A program made the translations under genes and the position numbers. 64,000 nt of DNA from Heterotrichella gracilis (lineage: Eukaryota; Sar; Xanthophyceae; Tribonematales; Xanthonemataceae), in contig JAULBX010009880.1 of assembly GCA_032358255.1 (NCBI GenBank), forward strand, positions 44,655 through 108,654, written 5' to 3'. The notes beneath the pieces are model-generated. The model was not told where the DNA came from. It made no database searches and was given only the letters and a program-made list of their open reading frames with translations. Shown piece after piece: positions 14,674 to 23,197 of the stretch. Position 1 is the stretch's first letter, and each line of letters starts with the position of its first letter.

Positions 14674-15171
14674 TCAATTTGAGAAATTACTCAGCCTCTT
14701 GCCGCTGTAGTATTCCCAACCTTGTGAATTTAGTATAACAAAAATATTATCTTCTTTTATTTCGATCTTTGAAAAACCAATTTCTTCGAAGGCCTTAGAA
14801 ATATCAAGAGCAATTTGAAAATCCTTTGACTCATATCGAAGAATTTCTAAAACGCTTGATTTTCTATTCCCATTCATTACGAGAGTTGCAATAATTTTGG
14901 AAAATTCAGAATCTAGAAATGCCTGATTGATTTCCTTAATCCCTTTAAGCGAGATTGAAGCATGAAATTCCTTGGCTTTAAAGACTTCATTTTTTACCAA
15001 TCGGTTTTGCACAAGGTAGTTTCCAACTTCGGTCAAAGAAAAGCCGTGTGAAATAATAATATTTGCAAGATTGTATATTCTAATACCTCCGTCAGCTAAA
15101 TATCCATTAAATAAATGATTTAAGATCTCCTTTTTTACTTTGGTGTAATTTTGCATCATTAAGCTTGCCAT
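14674..15171 (-). CDS. Protein of unknown function (165 aa), helical N-terminus
   Basis: 165 residues. The first 110 are mainly helical, with winged-helix-like alternation (KEILNHLFNGYLADGGIRIY ... HGFSLTEVGNYLVQNRLV), and the C-terminus is alpha/beta (FSKIEIKEDNIFVILNSQGW). No signal peptide, membrane helix or catalytic motif is seen. It stands alone on the minus strand between the candidate RNA and the T9SS cluster. I do not recognise it. Confidence 0.55.
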   Translation of the reverse strand: MASLMMQNYTKVKKEILNHLFNGYLADGGIRIYNLANIIISHGFSLTEVGNYLVQNRLVKNEVFKAKEFHASISLKGIKEINQAFLDSEFSKIIATLVMNGNRKSSVLEILRYESKDFQIALDISKAFEEIGFSKIEIKEDNIFVILNSQGWEYYSGKRLSNFSN

Positions 15172-15241
15172 AGCTACAAAAATGAGACTTTTTATTCTAA
15201 TTCAGAAAAAAAAGACTAGTTTTTCGACCTAACATTTTAAC

Positions 15242-15823
15242 TTAATACTTCTGAATTTTAATGACCTTTGCTTCTGAGTTGTTTTCAAACCTCAGAAAGT
15301 AAAATCCTGAAGGTAAAAGTCCGAGGTTAATTTTTTCGATTGCGTCTTGAATTTTGCCAGTATACACAATTTGACCAAGGTTATTGTGAATTGTATATGT
15401 TAGGGTTTGTGAATTTCTATTTCCAAAATCAATTGTAATCAGATCATGGAATGGATTGGGATAAATATTTATCTGTGAATCTAAATTTAATTGATTTAGG
15501 CCAAGAGCCCCTTCTTTTATCAGTTTCACAACCTTTGATCCACCTGATTTTATTTTTAGAGAAACGTAGTAGATGCCCGGAGGGCTGTTGTCGAGTCTGA
15601 TTGAATCATGATATACTCCCGCAGCCATTAATGAATATGGTCGTAGGGTTAAAATCACTTTACCTGAAATATCTATTACGAGTAATGAAACACTATCAGT
15701 ATTTGCGATTGTATAGCTGGCTAAGGCTCTTTGATAGACAGGGTTAGGATTAACAGTTAGGCTTTGGCTATTAAGGTTACAAAAATAGAAGGTGAAGGCA
15801 ATTAAGAGTAGAAGTTTTTTCAT
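15242..15823 (-). CDS. Secreted protein made of two tandem T9SS sorting-domain-like modules
   Basis: 193 residues. A signal peptide (1-19) is followed at once by one type-A sorting-domain-like unit (about 22-105, with NPNPVYQ, DISGKVI, GIYYVSL and VVKLIKEG). A second, complete unit follows (about 113-193, with IYPNPFHD, NNLGQIVY, GFYFLRF and KVIKIQKY). No other domain is present, so the mature protein would be little more than sorting domains. The C-terminal unit is the one that directs export through the T9SS and surface attachment. It lies 14 bases downstream of the 368-residue cargo gene and may share its transcript. Confidence 0.8.
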   Translation of the reverse strand: MKKLLLLIAFTFYFCNLNSQSLTVNPNPVYQRALASYTIANTDSVSLLVIDISGKVILTLRPYSLMAAGVYHDSIRLDNSPPGIYYVSLKIKSGGSKVVKLIKEGALGLNQLNLDSQINIYPNPFHDLITIDFGNRNSQTLTYTIHNNLGQIVYTGKIQDAIEKINLGLLPSGFYFLRFENNSEAKVIKIQKY

Positions 15824-15836
15824 GGGTAAAGTAGTA

Positions 15837-16943
15837 TTATTGTTTTATAAGTTTAATGACGTTTTGTTCGAATTTTAAATAATAAATCCCTGAACTAAGA
15901 TAACTTAAATCTATAGAAGATTTAAAATTAAAGTGATCGTCTAAATAAACAGTTTCACCAAGGTTGTTAAGAATACATAAAGTAGTTTCACCTTGTGAAG
16001 TGTTTTCAGATCTTATGTTTAGTATATCAGAGACAGGATTCGGGAATATCGAAAAAACAGGATCAAGTGAACTATTTTCATAAACACCATTACAATTGTA
16101 CACTTTAACTGTAGCGAAGGCCGGTAATGAAATGCAGTTGAGAGAATCGTGCATTTCGACTGTGTAAGTGCAGGTTGAGCTTGGAGAAACTGCAACTGAG
16201 GCAGCGAAAGGTGTCGTTAACATTCCGCCAATGCCGCATTCCGTCCACGAATAAGTATGAGTACTTGACTGACCAAAGGAAGGAGGCGTTGGGTTATAAG
16301 CAATTAGGTTTACATATTCATCTATATCAATTACTTTACAAATAAAAGTATTTGTAGGACTTGTTGTTATAGTAAACTGCGAAGTTACCGTAATGCAAAT
16401 GCTGGCCATTGCCTTGCAGCCATTTGCATCAATTCCAGTAACTGAAAAACAAGAATTTATAGCTGGCCTAGCATCCTGAATCGGCCCATCGGAATTTCCA
16501 ATCATTGAGGTGAAAGGAGGGCTCCAGACATATGATGTGCCGCCACTGGCAGCTAAATGCACCGGCTTAGAGTATTTTGGAAAATTACTTGTAATGCAAG
16601 TTGTAAAGGCGTTTTGTGATAGAGTTATAATCGGAAGAGGTAATACTGCTGTGTATGCTTGAAAAGAGGAAGCGTAAGTGCCAGAGGAGACTGAAAGTGA
16701 AATGGTGTAGTTTGTAGGGTTTGAAAATGAAATATTCGTGATTGAATTGTTAGGTGTCGAAAAATTCGCTCCGGCAGGGCTAGAAGTCCACGTGTAATTG
16801 CAATTGGTTAAAGTTCCGGTATTGGCGAATAATTGTACTGTATCGTTTTTGCAAATAGTAGGAGTGATTGTAAAACTGATCTGTGAATTCAATTTGAAAC
16901 CAAGCAGCAAAAAACTGAAGATTAAAAGTATATTTTTTTTCAT
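15837..16943 (-). CDS. T9SS cargo protein with PKD/Ig-like repeats
   Basis: 368 residues. The signal peptide (1-20) is followed by about three beta-sandwich Ig/PKD-like repeats with Cys pairs and motifs such as NCTYTWTSSPAGANF, SYVWSPPF and HTYSWTECGIG. A C-terminal sorting domain (about 295-368) contains IFPNPVSD, NNLGETVY and GIYYLKFEQNVIKLIKQ. The protein is therefore exported by the type IX system and probably displayed on the cell surface. PKD-like arrays usually serve adhesion or binding; no enzyme domain is visible. Family assignment of the sorting domain is firm, the binding role inferred. Confidence 0.85.
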   Translation of the reverse strand: MKKNILLIFSFLLLGFKLNSQISFTITPTICKNDTVQLFANTGTLTNCNYTWTSSPAGANFSTPNNSITNISFSNPTNYTISLSVSSGTYASSFQAYTAVLPLPIITLSQNAFTTCITSNFPKYSKPVHLAASGGTSYVWSPPFTSMIGNSDGPIQDARPAINSCFSVTGIDANGCKAMASICITVTSQFTITTSPTNTFICKVIDIDEYVNLIAYNPTPPSFGQSSTHTYSWTECGIGGMLTTPFAASVAVSPSSTCTYTVEMHDSLNCISLPAFATVKVYNCNGVYENSSLDPVFSIFPNPVSDILNIRSENTSQGETTLCILNNLGETVYLDDHFNFKSSIDLSYLSSGIYYLKFEQNVIKLIKQ

Positions 16944-17152
16944 GGGTTGAATTTTAGTTTATTGAAGAACTAAATTTGATAATTGAAGGTAAGGACTAAA
17001 ACCACGAATAACAAGAAATACATTGATGAATGAGTGAGGGGTGTTAAGGGATGAGTAGTTTAAAATGAGAAAACCTAAACCTTGTGTTGATCTTAATTAT
17101 TCGATATTAATTAGTTTGACTTTATTCGTATATTTAATGTACTAAAAATCTA

Positions 17153-17180
17153 CCACCCAAAAGCCCTTTCTTGTGGGTGG
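17153..17180 (+). promoter_or_regulatory. Leader hairpin upstream of a T9SS gene
   Basis: CCACCCA (17153-17159) pairs with TGGGTGG (17174-17180) around a 14-base loop, 19 bases before the ATG at 17199. It may affect translation of that gene or end antisense transcription. Confidence 0.45.
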
Positions 17181-17198
17181 AATTTTAAAAAGAAACTA

Positions 17199-17810
17199 AT
17201 GAAAAACCTTAGATGTTCTATTTTTGTTTTCACTTTGTTATTGTGTCCCTGTGCCAGAGCACAAACATTCCCAACATTTACCCTAACAAGTTTCACTACC
17301 ACTGGACTTCCTTCCCCTCCATTTGACTCTCTTTCACATGTTTGTTATGGGAGCACAATAGATGTATCACTTTTCAGATACACGCAGATCGGTATTCAAC
17401 CCAAGACAACACTTATTCTCTCCGGTGACACGCTGAAGTTTACGTTACAAGATACGGCACTGACTATTCTTACCCTTGACGGTATTATGCAATTTAACTA
17501 TTCTCTGACCGGTTTAACATCAAAATACTACGTTGCCAAGTTCTTTAACAAATTCTACGTAATTGATTGTCGCTATGTTGGGATTGAAAAATACCTACTG
17601 AATAAAATTTATTCAAAAGAAGGAAATATGATTAAGATCCATTACCCGAATGGATCCATTACAAAAATTTACGATCTAAGTGGGAAGGTATTGCTCTCTT
17701 CTACTTCTGAATTTATTGATCTGAATAAGTTTAATTTAAGTTCCGGCATTTATATTATTCAGATTGTAACAGAAGAAGGGATAATACGTGAAAAGTTTTT
17801 TGTTGAATGA
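17199..17810 (+). CDS. Small secreted T9SS cargo protein
   Basis: 203 residues, the only plus-strand gene within the T9SS cluster. A signal peptide (about 1-21, ending ARAQ) precedes a short beta-rich body of about 110 residues with no recognised domain (FTLQDTALTILTLDGIMQFN). A C-terminal sorting domain (about 143-203) has IKIHYPNGSITKIYDLSG, SGIYIIQIVTEE and a final KFFVE. The missing 'NP' in the usual YPNP makes it a slightly divergent sorting domain. Function of the mature part unknown. Confidence 0.75.
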   Translation: MKNLRCSIFVFTLLLCPCARAQTFPTFTLTSFTTTGLPSPPFDSLSHVCYGSTIDVSLFRYTQIGIQPKTTLILSGDTLKFTLQDTALTILTLDGIMQFNYSLTGLTSKYYVAKFFNKFYVIDCRYVGIEKYLLNKIYSKEGNMIKIHYPNGSITKIYDLSGKVLLSSTSEFIDLNKFNLSSGIYIIQIVTEEGIIREKFFVE

Positions 17811-17942
17811 ATGATCGAATCAGTATTAGGCCTTTATTTAACAGGTTAATTTTATAATATTTTGTCATTATCAACTTTGTTACACACTGATGCTTCAGTC
17901 TTTATCCTCACAAAATATCCAGAGTTATTGTCATAAACAACT

Positions 17943-19367
17943 TCACTGTCTTATCAATTTTATTGTATTTATCATGTCTTCCCCAGAAAATAGTTGAAAT
18001 ACATAAATTCCAATCGGGTAAGATTCCGTGTCAAGTATAGTTGTGTTTTTTTTAATAGTATTAGCAATTAAAACTCTACCTAATATATCTGTAACTCTGA
18101 ATGAAAAATTGTCGACCTCAGAAACTTCTATTGTTAAGGTTTCTCTAAAGGGATTTGGAAATACTATATTTCTTAGCGGAAAATCTGGTGTTTTTGTGCA
18201 GTTATCATTCCATTGTAAATTTCCCATGCAATCAGTTTTACCTAATAAAGTATTCGCCTCATAAAACCCTGTAAAGGCATAACCTCCGTCCGAAGTCTCA
18301 ATTCCGTCAAAAATAAAATACCAAGGTGTGATATTACTTTCACCAAAATATCTTTTACTCCACAACACTGAATCTTTACTTACTTTCGCAAAATCTTTCG
18401 TTCCCAATAGAAAATTCCCATCTGAGGTTTGTTTCACAAAACTGCTTGCATTGACATTATAAGTCTTTTGCCATTCAACCTCGAAATCCTTACTCATCTT
18501 TGTTAATAGTGGATTTGAATTTGTTAAACTATTTAAAAATATGTACCCACCTTCATGGGTTGTGGAAATGGATTGTGGTGCAAACGTCAAATTAATTTCT
18601 GACACAATATCACCACTGGAATTTAAAAATTTAATATGGGATGTTTTTGAAATTTGAGATGTAAATAAAATTACATATCCAGTTTCTGTTTTGTCAAAGA
18701 ATATCGGCTCATAATCGTACGGGATACTATCAAAAACAATTTTATTGGAAATTGAATCTCCCTTAAGATTAATCTTGAGTAAACATACAATTCTATCCTT
18801 TTCAATAACGTTTCCAATAAAAATATTACCATCAAAAGTCTCCGCTATTCCGAATGAATAGCAATCTTCTCCTGTTCTATATATCTTTTCGTTTTTCGTG
18901 CCCGAAAAAAGGTCAGTTGTTGTAAAGTAAATTCTTCTCTTAGTTATTAAATCAATATTAGGTGGTGGTTGGTCAGGATTGTAAAAACCACAAAAATTTT
19001 TAGGAGAATATATCAAACCTGTTGCGAACAGTATATTTTGTTTAATTATGTAGGAATAAGTATTTGCATAGCATGAGTTAGGAGTATAGAAATTGTTATA
19101 AATCACTTTTCCAAATTGATCGTACCTAATCAGCATTGCGTGAGTAGTATCTGAAACTCCATCTACCACTCCTTGTGAATTCTCTCTATTTTCCTCGAAA
19201 GTACCGATGGTAAAGAGCGATTTATCATGCTCGAAAATTATATGTGATTCGTCATAACTATACTTCTGGTTGTTAATCGTATCGACGTTGTATGTATTGG
19301 TAAAAGTTGTTTGTGAAAACACATTCAGATTAATAATTGAAGTCACATATATTAATAGTCTTTTCAT
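17943..19367 (-). CDS. T9SS cargo, beta-propeller-like secreted protein
   Basis: 474 residues with signal peptide (1-18). The body holds repeated blade-like segments of about 45 residues (for example DGNIFIGNVIEKDRIVCLLK, EGGYIFLNSLTNSNPLLTKM and DGGYAFTGFYEANTLLGKTD), as in proteins that report measured values with a 'GGY-x-G' blade motif. The C-terminal sorting domain (about 400-474) contains VFPNPFRETL, DILGRVL and GIYVFQLF. Likely role is a surface or secreted binding protein. It is preceded on its strand by a perfect hairpin and the subtilisin-like gene, suggesting separate regulation. Confidence 0.8.
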   Translation of the reverse strand: MKRLLIYVTSIINLNVFSQTTFTNTYNVDTINNQKYSYDESHIIFEHDKSLFTIGTFEENRENSQGVVDGVSDTTHAMLIRYDQFGKVIYNNFYTPNSCYANTYSYIIKQNILFATGLIYSPKNFCGFYNPDQPPPNIDLITKRRIYFTTTDLFSGTKNEKIYRTGEDCYSFGIAETFDGNIFIGNVIEKDRIVCLLKINLKGDSISNKIVFDSIPYDYEPIFFDKTETGYVILFTSQISKTSHIKFLNSSGDIVSEINLTFAPQSISTTHEGGYIFLNSLTNSNPLLTKMSKDFEVEWQKTYNVNASSFVKQTSDGNFLLGTKDFAKVSKDSVLWSKRYFGESNITPWYFIFDGIETSDGGYAFTGFYEANTLLGKTDCMGNLQWNDNCTKTPDFPLRNIVFPNPFRETLTIEVSEVDNFSFRVTDILGRVLIANTIKKNTTILDTESYPIGIYVFQLFSGEDMINTIKLIRQ

Positions 19368-19372
19368 TTTTG

Positions 19373-19400
19373 AAAGCAGGGTTCAGATGAACCCTGCTTT
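19373..19400 (-). terminator. Perfect 12-bp hairpin after the subtilisin-like gene
   Basis: AAAGCAGGGTTC / GAACCCTGCTTT with a 4-base loop lies 7 bases past the stop of the 693-residue gene and just before the next start at 19367. The T-tract on the minus strand is short, so it may be a terminator, attenuator or mRNA-stabilising structure. Confidence 0.6.
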
Positions 19401-19407
19401 AACTGTT

Positions 19408-21489
19408 TTATTTTATGTATTTGAAAGTTGCTTGAGTGCCTTTATTTGTCGTTACGTTAATAACGTAAACACCTTCGGTATATTTTTCGGTATTTAAAAT
19501 ATAGGTATTTTGTTCAGGATTCAATAATTTACTATCAATTAATCTTCCACTAATATCGTAAATTTTGATCAAAGAACCTTTATCATTTGTTCCCTTATTA
19601 AACAATAAAATTGATTCGTCCTTATTGAAATAACCAAATTTAATCCCCTCATCAATTTTACTATTCTCCTTTATTCCAGTAGTAGGATTTTGAAGTGAAT
19701 TGTAACAATTAACCCGACCAAAAAATGTCTCATCACTATAACCTCCCGGAACAGCACTATTAGTATAGTAATACGAAGTTCCAGATCTGATTTTGTCAGT
19801 GTTGCCGTTAATGATGTTAATTACATTCTGAAAGCTTAAACTTGGATATTTACTTAATATAATTGCTGCGATTCCGGAAACAATAGGTGCGGAGTAAGAT
19901 GTGCCATTTTTAATTACATTGGAATGAACCGGTATTGAACCAGTGTTGTCAGATTTAGCCACCATAATTGATGTTCCTGGGGCAACAACGTCATATCGTT
20001 GATCGTCGCTCGTAACACTGTAATAATTGCTTCCCCCTGTCCAAAACCACCCATTAGGAGCAGCCCTGTAGTCGCTTGGATCTGTAGCACCTACCCCAAT
20101 AATTTCAACATCCATCGCTGGAAAATATTTACCATTACCGTTGTTATTCCCTGTTGCTGCAACAAATACAATTCCTTTTCCGTTTCTACCAACTTGAGTT
20201 GCATTTTTCATTTGAGTATAAAAAACAGATGAAGTAGAAGTTGGAGCGGGTGAGGCTGACCCAAAACTCATATTGAACACGTCTGCTCCATCAATTATTG
20301 CTTGTTGAATTGCGGAAATTACTTCAGCGTTTGCACCACTAAACAAGTATGGAATGATCTTAGAAGCATAAGCAACTCCCACCGCTCTGGTGTTTGCACC
20401 TGTATTTGCTAGTGCGGCAATTACAGATGAAACTTCCAATCCATGACTAAGTCCAGTTGGAGCTGACCCAAAATTACTTGTATTGAAAGAAGTGTTGCTT
20501 ATAAAGTCATAACCAGTTAAATACTGACCCACCATGTCAGGATGTGTATAATCGTATCCGTCAAAATCGCATACTGCAACCTTAATACCTTCACCGTGAT
20601 AACCTTCTCCCCAACATTCACAAATATCAGCATCGGCATCTGCGATTCCTGGAACTGGCACACTGTTATTTGGATTTAACCTAATTGCACCTCCATTACT
20701 GCGGATATGCCATAGTGCATCTGGCGTGTTAGTGGAAGCATCGGCTAACATTTCTGGAGTTGAGATGCAAACCCCTGACTCAACATACCCTAACGGTTCA
20801 GCATTATATCTTGCACTTTGCCCATCATCTTCACCAATAGGTGGTCTAAAATAATGAACGTCAGGCTCGCAATGTGTTAATACGGCTTGTTCATTAGACC
20901 AAATTCTTGCAGCAGCTGGAAATGGCAGAAATCTATCAGCAGAATCAAGACGAAAAATATAAGCCCAATTATAATTAGCGCTCGGCAATCCATAATCAGG
21001 CGCTTTTACAAGCGTTAATGCGTTTCGAGCCATAAAATTATTTATTTCTGTCGAAGAAATATTTGCGTCTCTAAATATTACTATGATCCGATTTGTTGGC
21101 ATAAACCATTTTTTTTGAGCCCCACAAGAATATTTATCTCTAGTGACAGCTAGGAAGCCATATTCAAAACCCGGATATCCACTTACATAAAGTGCCTCTG
21201 CGTTTATTTGAAAGTCTGTGGCGTTGGTATCAAACTGAATCTGATTGAGACTGTCTCGATACTGTGTCAAATGAGTAACATTGGTTATCATGTTTGATTG
21301 AGAACCTCCTGTGTATGCCGCACCTCCTGACATTCTTACAAAGCAAATATCCCTTTGATAATAATACCATTCCTTGCCTCCAACTGAATTAAAATAAAAT
21401 GTGCTATCTCCCATAGGTGGAGTTTGGGCTTTTAAATTTAAATTGCTAAAAGCGTAAAAAAATAAAATAAATTTTAGTGTTTTTTTCAT
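19408..21489 (-). CDS. Subtilisin-family (S8) serine protease exported by T9SS
   Basis: 693 residues. After the signal peptide (1-21) and a pro-region of about 280 residues, the S8 catalytic core shows the Asp in KVAVCDFDGYD (near 311), the His in GLSHGLEVSSVIAA (near 355) and the Ser in NGTSYSAPIVSGIAA (near 540). The catalytic Asp block reads DFDG where family members commonly have DTG or DSG, and the His block is SHG rather than HGT. These are small departures that still keep the triad residues. The C-terminal sorting domain (about 625-693) ends with TQATFKYIK after GVYVINVTT. It is likely secreted or surface-bound for extracellular protein digestion. Confidence 0.9.
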   Translation of the reverse strand: MKKTLKFILFFYAFSNLNLKAQTPPMGDSTFYFNSVGGKEWYYYQRDICFVRMSGGAAYTGGSQSNMITNVTHLTQYRDSLNQIQFDTNATDFQINAEALYVSGYPGFEYGFLAVTRDKYSCGAQKKWFMPTNRIIVIFRDANISSTEINNFMARNALTLVKAPDYGLPSANYNWAYIFRLDSADRFLPFPAAARIWSNEQAVLTHCEPDVHYFRPPIGEDDGQSARYNAEPLGYVESGVCISTPEMLADASTNTPDALWHIRSNGGAIRLNPNNSVPVPGIADADADICECWGEGYHGEGIKVAVCDFDGYDYTHPDMVGQYLTGYDFISNTSFNTSNFGSAPTGLSHGLEVSSVIAALANTGANTRAVGVAYASKIIPYLFSGANAEVISAIQQAIIDGADVFNMSFGSASPAPTSTSSVFYTQMKNATQVGRNGKGIVFVAATGNNNGNGKYFPAMDVEIIGVGATDPSDYRAAPNGWFWTGGSNYYSVTSDDQRYDVVAPGTSIMVAKSDNTGSIPVHSNVIKNGTSYSAPIVSGIAAIILSKYPSLSFQNVINIINGNTDKIRSGTSYYYTNSAVPGGYSDETFFGRVNCYNSLQNPTTGIKENSKIDEGIKFGYFNKDESILLFNKGTNDKGSLIKIYDISGRLIDSKLLNPEQNTYILNTEKYTEGVYVINVTTNKGTQATFKYIK

Positions 21490-21775
21490 TTTGAATAAAT
21501 TAATAGATAAATATTTTACGATTACATTAACACCTCACTTCTTAAGTTTGTGTTATTGATTAGGCTTGTCTTAATTCATAGTATAGTCAGTTTATTGTTA
21601 AACATTAAATTCCATCAATTGATAAAATACAATTGCATGACTTCGACTTGTATTAAAAATCAGTACAACACGACAGGGTTTACTTAGAGAAAATTATTGG
21701 GCAAATGTTTTTTGTAAGAGTAACTATATTTAAGAGTAAATGCTTAGTCTTTGGCAATTTAAAGCACGGCACATC

Positions 21776-23197
21776 TCAGTCTTTTAAAATTTTAAAAACC
21801 CTTTGTGCTCCAGTATCTCTTATCACTAGGAAATAAATACCATTGGAAAGAAAACTCAAATCTAGCTCGCTAATGGTTGCGGATTTTTTTTCGGTTAAAA
21901 CAACTTCTCCTAAACCATTTGTTATTTGGAGAGTTATTTCTTTTTTATCAAAATTCTCACCTTCAATAATTAATTTGTCGATAACAGGATTAGGATAAAT
22001 CTTTAAAGCACTATACTCAATCAATTCATTAATGCCAACGAGACTTGGGTTAATCGCGAAAGTATTGCTACATGCCGCAACTGTGCTTCCACCATCCCAC
22101 CTAACAAAACCAAGAAGAGTATCATTTCCAATTTGGTGAAAGGGGCCATAAGCGTAAAGCTTGTTTTGATACCCAACTACACCTGCTACTACATTATCAA
22201 AAGGCTCGCTTAAAGCGCACCATTTATTACCAACGAGTTTGACAATTTCTGTTTTCATATAAACTGGCCAACCTGCCACAGTACTGATGTCTTCAATGGT
22301 ATAAAAGTTTCCAGTAACATAAATCTCACCATGAACCTTTTGTACATTGTAAATAGTTTCCCAAGAACTGTTTGATAAACCACTTCCAAAGCCATACCAC
22401 CTATTTGTTTTACTATTATAGGCAGCCAGACCTCTGCAATTTGTTCCTGCAATACTATTGAAGCGGCCATAAACATAAAGCATCGAATCTATTACATTCA
22501 TTCCGAATACAGATTTATTATTATCCCCAGATACACCTACCCAAGGATGCCAAGTTGCGCCATCATAATATGATAAATTAGCGCAAGAGGATTGAGGAGT
22601 AATTAGGCCTGAAACATAAAGCTTACCATCATAGTTCTTCAAAGCGGTAATACATGCACTCTGTAAGGGATATTGTAAATCGTACCAATTTACTCCATCA
22701 TATTTAACAATGCTTCCGGTTGCAGTCGCTACACCACCAGCAACATAGAGTTCATTGTTATAAACGTCGGTATACCTGGTTGGCCCCAGCGGCATAAAGT
22801 TTACAGTATCCCAAGAAATTCCGTTCCATCTACCAATATGTTGACAATGATATTTACCTGTTTTTTTAAACTGACCAAAAACATACAATTTGTTTTGAAA
22901 CATCTGCATTGAATATACTATTGCTCCTGAAGTTGAATCTTGATAATCAATTCCTAACTGAAGGGTGTCAAATGAGTTTCCGTTGTAACGTATGACTCCA
23001 CGAGCGGTCATAAAAGGAAATTGGTTTACTCTATAAAAATAACCACCCAAATACAATATGTTTGCATTAGAATCAACAACAGCGCATTGAAGTTGAAATG
23101 GACTGTTTGGTACGCTGTCTATTAGGTTAGTCCAAACCTGTCCCTGCATTTTGCAGGAACAGGTAAGAACTAAGATTAATATAAAAAATCCACGCAT
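21776..23197 (-). CDS. T9SS cargo, kelch/beta-propeller-like protein
   Basis: 473 residues with signal peptide (1-19). Seven or so repeated segments of 50-60 residues contain the pattern 'YNGNSFDTL ... KLYVFGQF', 'WNGISWDTV ... ELYVAGG', 'YDGVNWYDL ... KLYVSG', so the body is a beta-propeller of the kelch or WG-repeat sort. The C-terminal sorting domain (about 400-473) contains IYPNPVID, NGLGEVVL and GIYFLVIRD. Its start codon overlaps the last base of the 1291-residue gene's stop, so the two are probably co-transcribed. Binding of an extracellular ligand is inferred. Confidence 0.85.
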   Translation of the reverse strand: MRGFFILILVLTCSCKMQGQVWTNLIDSVPNSPFQLQCAVVDSNANILYLGGYFYRVNQFPFMTARGVIRYNGNSFDTLQLGIDYQDSTSGAIVYSMQMFQNKLYVFGQFKKTGKYHCQHIGRWNGISWDTVNFMPLGPTRYTDVYNNELYVAGGVATATGSIVKYDGVNWYDLQYPLQSACITALKNYDGKLYVSGLITPQSSCANLSYYDGATWHPWVGVSGDNNKSVFGMNVIDSMLYVYGRFNSIAGTNCRGLAAYNSKTNRWYGFGSGLSNSSWETIYNVQKVHGEIYVTGNFYTIEDISTVAGWPVYMKTEIVKLVGNKWCALSEPFDNVVAGVVGYQNKLYAYGPFHQIGNDTLLGFVRWDGGSTVAACSNTFAINPSLVGINELIEYSALKIYPNPVIDKLIIEGENFDKKEITLQITNGLGEVVLTEKKSATISELDLSFLSNGIYFLVIRDTGAQRVFKILKD

